A stretch of 64,000 bases of DNA from Sulfitobacter marinus (GTDB lineage Bacteria; Pseudomonadota; Alphaproteobacteria; Rhodobacterales; Rhodobacteraceae): contig NZ_FPAJ01000002.1 of NCBI RefSeq assembly GCF_900116285.1, positions 186,001 through 250,000 on the forward strand, in the 5' to 3' direction. Under the pieces are notes generated by a model. It did not search any database. It saw only the letters and a list, made by a program, of their open reading frames with translations, and was not told the DNA's origin. Below, in pieces: positions 52,818 to 61,835 of this stretch (position 1 is its first letter; the number at the start of each line of letters is the position of its first letter). The position numbers and the translations under genes were made by a program.

Positions 52818-53978
52818 GTGACCCCATTTATCTTCAATACCACTAAATCAGTTGTTTTCGAAAACGGGGCCGCCCGGCGTCTTGCCGAGATTGCTGGCGG
52901 GCTTTTGAGGCAGCACTGCCTGCTAATCACTGACCCCGGGTTGCGAGGGCTGGGTCTTTGTGACCCGGCGATTGCGGCACTAGAAGCCGCGGGCCACACG
53001 GTCACGGTGTTCGACGCTGTCGAAGCAGACCCCTCCCGCGATACATTGATGCAAGCGGTCGAGGCGGGCAGGGCGGCAGGCACCACGGGCGTGATCGGAT
53101 TTGGCGGCGGTTCGTCGCAGGACGTGGCCAAGCTGGTGGCGCTGCTGTTGGGTTCGAGCGAAAATTTGGACAGCGCCTGGGGCGTGGGACAGGCCAAAGG
53201 GCCACGCCTGCCGCTGGTGCTGGTGCCGACAACTGCCGGCACAGGGTCAGAGGTGACGCCAGTATCGATCATCACGGTCGGGGATGAGGAAAAGCGCGGG
53301 GTGTCTTCCCCGGTGATCCTGCCCGATATCGCCATTCTGGACGCTGAGCTTACCCTTGGGCTGCCTGCGCATATCACCGCCGCCACGGGTGTCGATGCGA
53401 TGGTTCACGCGATTGAGGCCTATGCCTCGAAAAATGCCAACAATAATCCGGCATCCAAGCTGCTTGCCCGCGAGGCCCTGCGGCTGCTCGGGGCTAATAT
53501 CGAGGCGGTCGTGGCGGATGGATCAAACCTGGAGGCGCGGGGCGCGATGCTGCTGGGATCCATGCTGGCCGGACAGGCCTTTGCCAATTCGCCCGTGGCT
53601 GCGGTTCATGCGTTGGCATATCCAATCGGCGGCACTTTCCATATTCCGCACGGGCTGTCGAATGCGTTGGTTCTTCCCCATGTTTTGCGATTCAATGCGC
53701 CTGATGCGGGCACGTTATATGCTGAAATCGCGGCCGATGCCTTTCCCGAACTGGCCAAGGTCGAAGGCACAAAAGCTCGCACGGCGGCATTCATCGATGC
53801 CTTGGCGGATCTGTCTGCGCGGGTCGGGCTACAAACCCGATTGCGCGACGTCGATATTCCCAAAGAGGCGATTGAGAAAATGGCAGCCGATGCCATGCTA
53901 CAAAGCCGCTTGCTGGTGAATAATCCGCGTGACGTGACCCAGGCAGACGCGCATGCGATCTATACGGCAGCGTGGTAA
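52818..53978 (+). CDS. iron-containing alcohol dehydrogenase
   Basis: A 386-aa group III Fe-ADH. The NAD loop GFGGGSSQDVAK is at 94-105, and VPTTAGTGSEVTP at 136-148. The metal ligands are visible as Asp193 and His197 (GVDAMVHAIEAY), His264 and His278 (FHIPHGLSNA). GTG 52818 is used, because it gives the family N-terminus (MTPFIFNTTKSVVFENG); upstream in-frame ATGs at 52749-52758 lack a ribosome-binding site. It shares one base with the thioesterase start (TAATG). Substrate alcohol unknown. Confidence 0.88.
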   Translation: MTPFIFNTTKSVVFENGAARRLAEIAGGLLRQHCLLITDPGLRGLGLCDPAIAALEAAGHTVTVFDAVEADPSRDTLMQAVEAGRAAGTTGVIGFGGGSSQDVAKLVALLLGSSENLDSAWGVGQAKGPRLPLVLVPTTAGTGSEVTPVSIITVGDEEKRGVSSPVILPDIAILDAELTLGLPAHITAATGVDAMVHAIEAYASKNANNNPASKLLAREALRLLGANIEAVVADGSNLEARGAMLLGSMLAGQAFANSPVAAVHALAYPIGGTFHIPHGLSNALVLPHVLRFNAPDAGTLYAEIAADAFPELAKVEGTKARTAAFIDALADLSARVGLQTRLRDVDIPKEAIEKMAADAMLQSRLLVNNPRDVTQADAHAIYTAAW

Positions 53979-54412
53979 TGTCTGACCGCCCCGTCGCCCC
54001 AACCCGCGCAGATTTCAACGACTTTTACCCGCTGCAAACCCGCTGGAACGACAATGACGCCTATGGGCACATGAACAATGTCGTCCATTATGCGCTGTTT
54101 GATACGGCGGTGAACGGCTGGCTGATCGAACGCGGCTTGCTGGATCCGCTGACCAGTCCGGTTTTCGGATTGGTTGTGGAAACGGGGTGTCGTTACTTTG
54201 GCGAAATGCAGTTTCCGGACCGTGTGACCGCTGGGTTGCGTGTTGCCAAACTGGGCCGTAGTTCGGTCCGGATGGAGCTGGGGTTGTTCCGCAACGACGA
54301 CGATATCGCATCGGCCGAAGGGTTCTTTGTGCATGTCTATGTCGACCGCACGAACCACCGGCCAGCGGAATTACCGGGCCCCACACGCGAAGCACTCGAG
54401 GGTTTGCAATAA
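53978..54412 (+). CDS. acyl-CoA thioesterase (hot-dog 4HBT family)
   Basis: A 144-aa single hot-dog domain. RWNDNDAYGHMNNVVHYALFDTAVNGWL (split in two blocks, about residues 25-52) is the 4HBT/FcbC-YbgC-type signature containing the catalytic Asp (NDNDAYGH). It is translationally coupled to the Fe-ADH gene. Together they may process a short acyl or aldehyde intermediate; the substrate is not known. Confidence 0.86.
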   Translation: MSDRPVAPTRADFNDFYPLQTRWNDNDAYGHMNNVVHYALFDTAVNGWLIERGLLDPLTSPVFGLVVETGCRYFGEMQFPDRVTAGLRVAKLGRSSVRMELGLFRNDDDIASAEGFFVHVYVDRTNHRPAELPGPTREALEGLQ

Positions 54413-54504
54413 CCCCGCGCAGTTGCCGAAGCACGGGTTAGTCGGTTGCATCTTGTGCTTGTCCACATGTTATAACCCCGCGATTCGCATCAGTATTCTG
54501 CTGT

Positions 54505-54521
54505 GCAGCAATTCTTGCTGC
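54505..54521 (+). promoter_or_regulatory. Leader hairpin before the glutamate 5-kinase gene
   Basis: GCAGCAA (54505-54511) and TTGCTGC (54515-54521) form a perfect 7-bp stem with a three-base loop TTC, about 45 bases upstream of the likely GTG start. No T-run follows. It could be a leader structure or the end of upstream transcription. Confidence 0.35.
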
Positions 54522-54564
54522 GACTGCATGTTGCTTTAATCGTTGAATGATCGGAGCGTACCCC

Positions 54565-55725
54565 GTGGCCAAGAAGAAACGTATCGTCGTCAAAATCGGA
54601 TCCAGCCTGCTGGCAAACGAAGAGAAACTTACTTTGCGTTTTGCGTTCATCAACGGGTTGTTGGCCGACCTCGCCGCGTTGCAGGCCCAAGGTTATGACA
54701 TCATCCTTACGTCCTCGGGCTCTGTTGCTTTGGGTTTGAATATGATTGGAAAACGCCCTGAAGATGCTGGTATTCTGGACAAACAGGCCGCCGCAGCTTG
54801 CGGTCAACCGTTGCTGATGAACGCCTACCGTCAGGTCGCGTCGGAATATGACATGGGCGTGGCCCAGATGCTTGTCACTGTCGAAGACATGGAAGAACGC
54901 TGCCGGTTTTTGAACATCAAAAACACCATGCTGCGGCTGTTTGAAAACAACATCCTGCCGATCATCAATGAAAACGATTCCATCGCGACGACCGACCTGA
55001 AAGTCGGGGACAATGACCGTCTTTCTGCAAAAGTGGCACAGATGATCGAAGCCGATCAGCTGATCATCCTGACCAGTGTTGAGGGCCTGTATGATCGTGA
55101 TCCGTCAAAGCCGGGCGCGCAGTTTATCGAAGAGATAGAAGATGTTAGCGAACATCTGGAATCCACCAAAAGTGTAAGCGAGTTGGGCAGTGGCGGGATG
55201 ATGACCAAGATGCTGGCCGCGAATATGGCGCAGAATGCCGGGGTCGAAACCATCATCGCCGAAGGCCTGATCGAGGCACCGGTATCGTCCGTACTGCGCC
55301 GCGAGCGCCGTCATACGCGCTGCTTGGCACGTGACAAAACCGGATCGCCGCTGATGATCTGGCTGAGCAACCGCTTGCAGGTCTCCGGCACATTGGTGGT
55401 CTCAAACGCCGCCGTCGCCGCGATTTCGTCCAAGGAGCGCGGGCTGGCCCGCAATGACCTAGTGTCTATTCAGGGCGAGTTTTCGAAGGGCGACGTGCTA
55501 CATGTCTATGATGAAGAGGGAAACGAATTCGCGCGGGGTCTCACGAACTTCTCGTCCGAGGAAACGATCCTGATGGCGCGCAATCCCGACATGCAGGTCG
55601 AAGATGTGATCGGCTATAAGACCAAAAGCGATATTATCGGGTCCGAGAATATCCTGATCCTTGAAGATCATCACCTGCAACTGGACGCGCCCATAGACGA
55701 CGCGCAGCCGGTGATCTCGGTCTAA
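54565..55725 (+). CDS. proB: glutamate 5-kinase (PUA-domain form)
   Basis: A 386-aa amino acid kinase plus C-terminal PUA domain (about 285-370). RIVVKIGSSLL is the N-terminal ATP-binding strand, and TSSGSVALGLNMIG, INENDSIATTDLKVGDNDRLSAKVAQ and LGSGGMMTKMLAA complete the kinase. GTG 54565 is used since GGAG sits eight bases upstream; ATG 54547 would add six residues but has no Shine-Dalgarno. The usual obgE-proB-proA context is missing, so this may be a second or divergent copy. Confidence 0.82.
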   Translation: MAKKKRIVVKIGSSLLANEEKLTLRFAFINGLLADLAALQAQGYDIILTSSGSVALGLNMIGKRPEDAGILDKQAAAACGQPLLMNAYRQVASEYDMGVAQMLVTVEDMEERCRFLNIKNTMLRLFENNILPIINENDSIATTDLKVGDNDRLSAKVAQMIEADQLIILTSVEGLYDRDPSKPGAQFIEEIEDVSEHLESTKSVSELGSGGMMTKMLAANMAQNAGVETIIAEGLIEAPVSSVLRRERRHTRCLARDKTGSPLMIWLSNRLQVSGTLVVSNAAVAAISSKERGLARNDLVSIQGEFSKGDVLHVYDEEGNEFARGLTNFSSEETILMARNPDMQVEDVIGYKTKSDIIGSENILILEDHHLQLDAPIDDAQPVISV

Positions 55726-55874
55726 ATGGATTCGCTGGGCCAGGCCTGCCTACACCGTTAAAGTCACGGCGCGTTTGTCACAAACTGGGCTAGACAAACC
55801 CCGCAAAAGTCGAGATAAGCCGACACGCATCAGGAACTGACCACCCTGATGAACCACCGCGGCAACGCGGTCGA

Positions 55875-55948
55875 GGCGAGTTGGCGGAGTGGTTACGCAG
55901 CGGATTGCAAATCCGTGTACACCGGTTCGATTCCGGTACTCGCCTCCA
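55875..55948 (+). tRNA. tRNA-Cys (GCA)
   Basis: A full cloverleaf is readable. The acceptor stem is GGCGAGT (55875-55881) with ACTCGCC (55938-55944), then discriminator T and encoded CCA. The D-arm is TGGCGGAGTGGTTACGCA, the anticodon loop TTGCAAA gives anticodon GCA, and the T-arm has GGTTCGATTCC. A frame passing through it produces a peptide that is an artefact. Confidence 0.97.
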
Positions 55949-56269
55949 TATTTATCAGAGACTTACAAGATGAGCGCGGTCCATTTGATTGCGGGTTACA
56001 GTTTGGCTTACACACACGGTCCGATTTGCTGAGCGATGATAAGTTTTTCGAGACCCTAACACGCGAGGCGGCAAGGCGGGACGTGTTCCGCTACATACAT
56101 AACCCGACACGCAAGCATAGAAATGACGGCAGGCTGTCGCCAGTGACTATGAAACAGAAAAAAAGAAACTGAACGAGGCCCGCATCTACAAATCTAGGGA
56201 CGCTTCAGTTCTAACAACGCACACGAAGCAGAAAATACTGAATGAACGCGATCTGGTGCAGGCTTAAAC
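55949..56269. other. Gene-free 321-bp stretch between tRNA-Cys and the sugar operon
   Basis: No gene, promoter or att-like direct repeat of the tRNA 3' end was recognised. A frame ends at 56172 with a basic C-terminus (EAARRDVFRYIHNPTRKHRN), but it is open only because it runs through the tRNA, so it might be a gene remnant at most. The composition is AT-richer than the housekeeping regions. Confidence 0.5.
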
Positions 56270-57193
56270 CTATGGGCGTGTCCAGGTTTCTGCGCCTCGC
56301 GTATTCACAAATACCTGGAAAACAGAGCTGGTGGCTGTCATGAACATGCTGTGTCCATTTCGGCCTCCAAAACACAGGTTCGATACTGTCTCGGGTAGCA
56401 AGATTTTGCCCAGAAGTGCCCCGTCGGACGCAAAGCAATGTACGCCGTCACCAGCCGAGGTCCACAGGTTTCCCATGATGTCGAGGCGAAAACCATCAGG
56501 AATGCCGCAGTCGATCGTGGCAAATATCCCACGATCCCTGAGCGTGCTGCCATCAACATCGAACTGACGAATAACGGTTGGCACATCAGGGTCATGACTG
56601 GCCCCGCTTTCCGCAATGAACAGCCGCGTTTCGTCGAGAGAGAATGCAAGGCCGTTTGGTTGGACGAAGTCGGAAACGACTGCGGTGCAGGCCCCGGTTT
56701 GCGGATCAATGCGGAACACATTGCGGGCGTCCTGTTCTTGTTCCGCTTGAAAACCTTCAAAATTCGTCATGATCCCATAGGACGGGTCGGTGAACCAAAC
56801 GGCCCCATCCGAGCTGACCACAAGATCATTCGGTGAATTCAGCCGTTTGCCTTGATATGAAGACGCGAGTACCGTCAAAGAACCGTTGCTTTCGGTGCGA
56901 ACAACATCACGGGTTCCGTGTCGGCAGCCAACCAAACGGCCCTGCCGATCCCGTGAATTGCCATTGGTAAAACCCGAGCTGCTGCGAAAGACCGAGAGAC
57001 CCTCAGTGTCGCTCCAGCGCATAATTCGCTGTGACGGAATGTCTGAAAACAGAAGGCAGTTGTGATCGCCGATCCAAACGGGGCCTTCGGTCCAAGTGAA
57101 GCCATCGGCGACTTTTGTTAACCGCGCCAAGGGGTGCACCAATTGCAAAAACCGGTCGTCTCTAACATCTAGGTGTGAAGGGAATTTTATCAT
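56270..57193 (-). CDS. SMP-30/gluconolactonase family protein (probable sugar lactonase)
   Basis: A 307-aa six-bladed beta-propeller. The metal ligand Glu36 lies in WTEGPVWIGD; NSPNDLVVSSDGAVWFTDPSYG (split: NSPNDL and SDGAVWFTDP) and PNGLAFSLDE supply the other Asn/Asp ligands. The family hydrolyses sugar lactones such as gluconolactone, xylonolactone or arabinonolactone. As the last gene after the dehydratase, it fits the lactonase step of an oxidative pentose pathway. No signal peptide, so cytosolic. Confidence 0.85.
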   Translation of the reverse strand: MIKFPSHLDVRDDRFLQLVHPLARLTKVADGFTWTEGPVWIGDHNCLLFSDIPSQRIMRWSDTEGLSVFRSSSGFTNGNSRDRQGRLVGCRHGTRDVVRTESNGSLTVLASSYQGKRLNSPNDLVVSSDGAVWFTDPSYGIMTNFEGFQAEQEQDARNVFRIDPQTGACTAVVSDFVQPNGLAFSLDETRLFIAESGASHDPDVPTVIRQFDVDGSTLRDRGIFATIDCGIPDGFRLDIMGNLWTSAGDGVHCFASDGALLGKILLPETVSNLCFGGRNGHSMFMTATSSVFQVFVNTRGAETWTRP

Positions 57194-57261
57194 ATCAAAT
57201 CCATTTCAAAGAAACGTTGTAACAGGTTCGCATACTATTCGGGCAAAGTTGGCCTGTTCGG

Positions 57262-59055
57262 TTAGTGGCTGTCGCGCGGGAGCGTATTTCGTATCTTCTG
57301 GTATTTCGTCGCGTGGTCCAGGCACCCGCCGTCGGCAAGCTGGCCTACTTTCTCGCGGTAGAGCTCTTCCCATGGTGTTTGGTGTTCAAGCACTGGCGCG
57401 GTCCAATCGGCTATGCGCCGTTGCCATTCGTCCGGGGCGACCATAGCATTCAGGGTGCGCGCGTTCAAATCAAGCCTCACTCGATCTCCGTTTTGCAGAT
57501 AGGCTAAACCGCCACCAACAGCGGATTCCGGCGAAGCATTCAGGATCGAAGGGCTTTCTGATGTGCCTGACTGGCGGCCATCTCCGACCGTTGGCAAGTG
57601 GGTGATACCTTGCTTGATCAACGCATCGGGTGGCTGCATGTTTACGACTTCGGCAGAGCCGGGGAAGCCCACGCAACCGGTTCCGCGAATGAACAAAACG
57701 CAGTTTTCATCGACGTTCAGATCGGGATCATTGAGCATTGCGTGATAATGTTCGGGCCCATCAAATACGATAGCACGGGCCTCCAATGCGTTCTCGTCAC
57801 CCTTGCGGGACAGAAAACGCTTTCGAAAATCTTTGGAAATAACCGAAGATTTCATAAGCGCGGAGTCAAACAGGTTGCCACTGAGCACAAGAAAACCGGC
57901 GTTCTCCCTCATTGGGTCAGCGACGCTTCGGATCACAGCTGTGTCTGCGCTGCGGATCCCCTCCAAATTCTCGCCCAAGCTTTTACCCGAGGCGGTCATC
58001 ACGTCGGTGTTCAAGAGATCGGCCCGTGCCAATTCGCCCATGACGGCGGGCACACCGCCTGCGCGGAAAAACCTTTCTCCCAGGAATTCTCCTGCGGGCT
58101 GCATGTTGACCAACAATGGCACGTCGAAACCGAAATCCTGCCAGTCTTGAATGTTCAACTCGACCCCTACGTGGCGGGCGATGGCCTGAATGTGGGGCGG
58201 CGCATTTGTTGAACCGCCCAAAGCCGTTGCAACGCGGATCGCGTTGAGGAATGCGTCGCGGGTCATGATCTTGGACGGGGTCAGGTCTTCATGGACCATG
58301 TCGACGATGCGCTTGCCTGTTTCATAGGCCATGCCCATCCTCTCGCGAAATGGCGCGGGTATCGCGGCACATCCCGGCAAGGACATTCCAAGGGCCTCGG
58401 CCAAGGCATTCATCGTGCTGGCGGTGCCCATTGTGTTGCAATGCCCTAATGACGGGGCAGAGGCACATGCGCGGCTGATGAATTCGTCGTAGTCAATGAC
58501 GCCCTCGGCCAGCAGGCGTCTGCTTTCCCAGATGATCGTGCCGGAACCGGCAAGTTCGCCCTTCCACCAGCCATCCAACATCGGCCCGCCCGACAAGGCA
58601 ATCGCCGGAAGATCCATGGTCGCGGCCCCCATCAACATAGCTGGCGTCGTCTTGTCACATCCCGTGGTGAGAACGACCCCGTCCAAAGGATAGCCGTGCA
58701 AGATTTCAACAAGGCCCAGATAGGCAAGGTTCCGGTCAAGTGCTGCAGTCGGGCGCTTGCCGTTTTCGTGCAGGGGGTGGATCGGGAATTCGATAGGGAT
58801 GCCGCCCGCATCGCGAATACCCGCCTTGATCCGGTCGGCTAGAAACAGATGGATTTTGTTGCACGGCGTCAGCTCAGATCCGGATTGCGCGATGCCGATG
58901 ACGGGCCGGCCAGATTGCAATTCCTGAGGCGTAAACCCGTTGTTCTGATATCGCTCGAGATAGAGCGCGGTCATGGCCGGGTTGTTAGGGTTGTTGAACC
59001 ATTCCTCTGAGCGAAGCTTTCCGTTTGCTCTAAACTTGTCGCGATAATCGGTCAT
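57262..59055 (-). CDS. IlvD/Edd family dehydratase (pentonate dehydratase type)
   Basis: A 597-aa iron-sulfur dehydratase. Cys65 (LTPCNK), Cys133 (TGCDKT) and Cys206 (GHCNTMG) match the cluster ligands of Caulobacter xylonate dehydratase in spacing, and the length matches pentonate dehydratases rather than IlvD (about 560-615) or Edd. It converts a pentonate such as xylonate or arabonate to 2-keto-3-deoxypentonate. D-xylonate and L-arabonate activity cannot be separated by sequence reading. Neighbouring lactonase and FAH-fold genes support the pathway. Confidence 0.88.
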   Translation of the reverse strand: MTDYRDKFRANGKLRSEEWFNNPNNPAMTALYLERYQNNGFTPQELQSGRPVIGIAQSGSELTPCNKIHLFLADRIKAGIRDAGGIPIEFPIHPLHENGKRPTAALDRNLAYLGLVEILHGYPLDGVVLTTGCDKTTPAMLMGAATMDLPAIALSGGPMLDGWWKGELAGSGTIIWESRRLLAEGVIDYDEFISRACASAPSLGHCNTMGTASTMNALAEALGMSLPGCAAIPAPFRERMGMAYETGKRIVDMVHEDLTPSKIMTRDAFLNAIRVATALGGSTNAPPHIQAIARHVGVELNIQDWQDFGFDVPLLVNMQPAGEFLGERFFRAGGVPAVMGELARADLLNTDVMTASGKSLGENLEGIRSADTAVIRSVADPMRENAGFLVLSGNLFDSALMKSSVISKDFRKRFLSRKGDENALEARAIVFDGPEHYHAMLNDPDLNVDENCVLFIRGTGCVGFPGSAEVVNMQPPDALIKQGITHLPTVGDGRQSGTSESPSILNASPESAVGGGLAYLQNGDRVRLDLNARTLNAMVAPDEWQRRIADWTAPVLEHQTPWEELYREKVGQLADGGCLDHATKYQKIRNTLPRDSH

Positions 59056-59087
59056 GGGAATGATATCTTTCGTTCAGTTTGTGAGTA

Positions 59088-59133
59088 GTGTCGACGCCCC
59101 CCTTGAGGCCTAGCCTGAGGGGGGCGCGGACAC
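59088..59133 (-). promoter_or_regulatory. Long stem-loop between the aldehyde dehydrogenase and dehydratase genes
   Basis: GTGTC (59088-59092) pairs with GACAC (59129-59133). Inside it, CGCCCCCCT (59095-59103) pairs with AGGGGGGCG (59118-59126), and an inner AGGC/GCCT stem sits around CTA. There is no T-run on the transcribed strand, so it is unlikely to be a terminator; an intercistronic mRNA stabiliser or processing site is more likely. Confidence 0.6.
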
Positions 59134-59154
59134 TGTCGCAGTGGCCGGTCCAGT

Positions 59155-60672
59155 TCAGGCTGTCACGTCATCGGGCAATATGTCGGATGGAATGTTCTGG
59201 TAGCAAATAGGCCGAAGAAACCGGCGGATCGACAGCGTGCCAACCGATGTTGCGCCAAAATTGGTTGAGGCGGGGTAGGGTCCGCCGTGCACCATTGTGT
59301 CACTGACTTCGACCCCTGTCGGGAATCCGTTTGCCAAAATCCGGCCGGCTTTGCGTTCCAAAACAGGCAGCAGGACGCGCGCGACCTCATGGTCGGCATT
59401 CGACATGTGCAAGGTGCAGGTTAACTGCCCTTGGAGGTGGCGTGCGCAGGTCAGCATTTCCTCGATGTCGGACACACGAACAACGAGGCCAAGCGGGCCG
59501 AACACCTCTTCCCCCAACGCTTCGTTTGCAAGGAACTCTTTGGCCGTGGTGCTGAACAGGTTCGGCGATGCATAGCGCGGCGCAGCTTCGGTTTGCATCA
59601 GCCCGTCCACATTGCTTGCATTGGCCATTGCGTCGGTGCCGCTGCGGTACGCGCTTGCAATCCCTTCGGTGAGCATCGCTTGCGGTCCCACGTCCCGCAG
59701 CGCATTCGCGGCCTCGTCACAGAAAGTATCCGCATCCGGCCCTTCAACAACAAACGCGATGCCGGGGTTGGTGCAAAACTGTCCGGCACCCATTGTGAGC
59801 GAGCCTGCCCAGCCTTTCGCAAGGTCGGTCGCGCGTTCCGCCATTGCGCTAGGCAATAAGAACATTGGATTGACGGAGCCGAGTTCGCCAAAAAACGGGA
59901 TTGGTTCGGGACGTGCTGCGCAAAGGTCAAACAACGCACGCCCCCCTGCAAGTGATCCGGTGAAGCCTACCGCCTTGATCAACGGGTGCTGGACGAGTGC
60001 GGTGCCTACATCACGTCTGCCACCTTGGATCAGGCTGAAGATACCGGGATCGACGTCACATCGGGCGATGGCAGCATGGATCGCTTCGGCAACGATCTCG
60101 CTCGTGCCCGGGTGCGCCGAATGACCTTTCACCACAACGGGGCATCCAGCGGCCAGCGCCGCCGCAGTGTCCCCGCCTGCAACCGAAAAGGCCAAGGGGA
60201 AATTCGATGCGCCAAACACGGCAACGGGGCCAATCGGGCGCTGCATCATGTACAATTCCGGGCGCGGGGCAGGTTGACGGTCTGGCAAGGCTTTATCATG
60301 CCGTCTATCCAGATAGTCGCCATCCAGAATGTGCTGCGCAAAGAGCCGAAGCTGCCCTGTGGTGCGCCCACGCTCCCCTTGAAGGCGCGCTTCTGGCAGG
60401 CCTGTTTCAGAACTGCCAATTGCGGTGATGTCATCGCCGCGCGCGTCGATTTCTTCGGCGATCGCGATCAAAAGATCTGCACGAGACTGGCGTGATGACA
60501 ATGAAAAGGAGCCAAACGCCTTTTCGGCCAGTTCTACAGCTTGATCGACCAGGTCAACGGTTCCCACCGAAAAACTATGCGCGTCTCCATGTGCGGGCGA
60601 AGATTGAAAACGATCCTGAGAGGACATCCAAGAGCCACCAATCAGATGGCGTCCATGTGGTTTAAAGGTCAT
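59155..60672 (-). CDS. aldehyde dehydrogenase (NADP+), 2-oxoglutarate semialdehyde type
   Basis: A 505-aa ALDH superfamily enzyme. Catalytic Cys300 is in GAGQFCTNPG, general base Glu263 in FFGELGSVNP, Asn157 in GASNFPLAFS and Lys182 in VVKGHSAHPGT. The GASNFPLAFSVAGGD and KGHSAHP wording is that of alpha-ketoglutarate semialdehyde (2,5-dioxopentanoate) dehydrogenases, the last step of Weimberg pathways. It overlaps the FAH-fold gene by four bases. Confidence 0.88.
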   Translation of the reverse strand: MTFKPHGRHLIGGSWMSSQDRFQSSPAHGDAHSFSVGTVDLVDQAVELAEKAFGSFSLSSRQSRADLLIAIAEEIDARGDDITAIGSSETGLPEARLQGERGRTTGQLRLFAQHILDGDYLDRRHDKALPDRQPAPRPELYMMQRPIGPVAVFGASNFPLAFSVAGGDTAAALAAGCPVVVKGHSAHPGTSEIVAEAIHAAIARCDVDPGIFSLIQGGRRDVGTALVQHPLIKAVGFTGSLAGGRALFDLCAARPEPIPFFGELGSVNPMFLLPSAMAERATDLAKGWAGSLTMGAGQFCTNPGIAFVVEGPDADTFCDEAANALRDVGPQAMLTEGIASAYRSGTDAMANASNVDGLMQTEAAPRYASPNLFSTTAKEFLANEALGEEVFGPLGLVVRVSDIEEMLTCARHLQGQLTCTLHMSNADHEVARVLLPVLERKAGRILANGFPTGVEVSDTMVHGGPYPASTNFGATSVGTLSIRRFLRPICYQNIPSDILPDDVTA

Positions 60673-61826
60673 AGCAGTTGCCTTTCAGCAAGATTTTTCA
60701 TCAATGCACGCGCCCCGAATGTCCAAGCCGGACATTCTGTAGACAGCGAGACACGGTTACGAAGTTCCCCAAGTGACGACGTCGAAACGGTCACGGTATC
60801 GTCTAACTTGTGAGTGAAACCCTGACCGGGGGTGTCGCGGTCTTTGATCGGTGCGAACATGCTGCCCAGATACAGCATCATGCCATCAGGGTACTGGTGG
60901 TGCGGGCCTATGGATTGGCTGACAATACTTTCTGGCGAGCGGCTAATCTCGCTCATCGCGCAGTTTTCTTCGAGCACAAACCCGTCTGTGCCTTCGATGC
61001 TCAACCTGATGTCGGCCTGCTTTACATCGTCAAGCGTAAAGGCGTCGTCGAACACGCGAATGAACGGTCCGATAGCAGCCGAAGCATTGTTGTCCTTGGC
61101 CTTTCCCAACAACAAGGCAGAGCGCCCTTCAACATCTCGCAGATTAACGTCGTTGCCAAGCGCCGCACCGCGGATCGCGCCTTTAGAGGACACGGCAAGA
61201 ACGATCTCCGGCTCAGGGTTATTCCACTTTGAAACTGGGTGCAGCCCGACCTGTGCATAAGACCCGACAGCCGACAGGGGCTGTGCCTTGGTAAAGACTT
61301 CTGCATCAGGCCCGATCCCAACCTCTAGATACTGTGACCAAAGGCCTTCAGCTTCCAGAACCTTCTTAACCTGTTCAGATTGCTTTGATCCGGGTTCGAT
61401 ATCTTTCAGTGACCCACCGATGATCTCTGACACATGTTCGCGGATTTCGGCGGCGCGGGTGAAATCACCAGCGGCACGTTCTTCGATTACACGCTCGATC
61501 ATGGACTTTGCAAAGGTAACCCCAGCGGCCTTGATCGCCTGAAGATCGCAAGGGGCAAGCAGGTGTAGGTGGTCTGGCGAGCAGTTTGCCTCAAGTGAGG
61601 ATTGTTCCAGCTCCTTTAGGCTGCAAACAAGGTCGCCGGTTATTGACGTGAGGACGGACTGGATGTCGCGTTCCTCAAAAAGGGCCGCCACCGTTGGAAC
61701 CTCGCGGCATGTGATGTCCCAAACTTGCCCGTCTCGCAAGTGAACGACAGATGGTCCGATCCCGGGGCGCCAGACACGCCCGATATATGTACCGTTCGAT
61801 AGCAATCCAAATGGGTGCTGTTGCAT
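60669..61826 (-). CDS. fumarylacetoacetate hydrolase-fold protein, probable 2-keto-3-deoxypentonate dehydratase
   Basis: A 385-aa protein, the same length as Caulobacter XylX. The FAH fold covers about 180-385 with EPEIVLAVSSKG and RDVEGRSALLLGKAKDNNAS as metal and substrate regions. In xylose Weimberg operons this enzyme dehydrates 2-keto-3-deoxy-D-xylonate to 2-oxoglutarate semialdehyde. In this operon it is followed by the semialdehyde dehydrogenase, which strengthens the call. Alternative family uses (acylpyruvate hydrolase) are less likely. Confidence 0.83.
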   Translation of the reverse strand: MQQHPFGLLSNGTYIGRVWRPGIGPSVVHLRDGQVWDITCREVPTVAALFEERDIQSVLTSITGDLVCSLKELEQSSLEANCSPDHLHLLAPCDLQAIKAAGVTFAKSMIERVIEERAAGDFTRAAEIREHVSEIIGGSLKDIEPGSKQSEQVKKVLEAEGLWSQYLEVGIGPDAEVFTKAQPLSAVGSYAQVGLHPVSKWNNPEPEIVLAVSSKGAIRGAALGNDVNLRDVEGRSALLLGKAKDNNASAAIGPFIRVFDDAFTLDDVKQADIRLSIEGTDGFVLEENCAMSEISRSPESIVSQSIGPHHQYPDGMMLYLGSMFAPIKDRDTPGQGFTHKLDDTVTVSTSSLGELRNRVSLSTECPAWTFGARALMKNLAERQLL

Positions 61827-61835
61827 GTGTTCCCC

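Noticed and set aside
55849-56172. A 107-codon open frame on the plus strand
   Set aside because: It runs straight through tRNA-Cys; its segment WRSGYAADCKSVYTGSIP is simply the tRNA read as protein.
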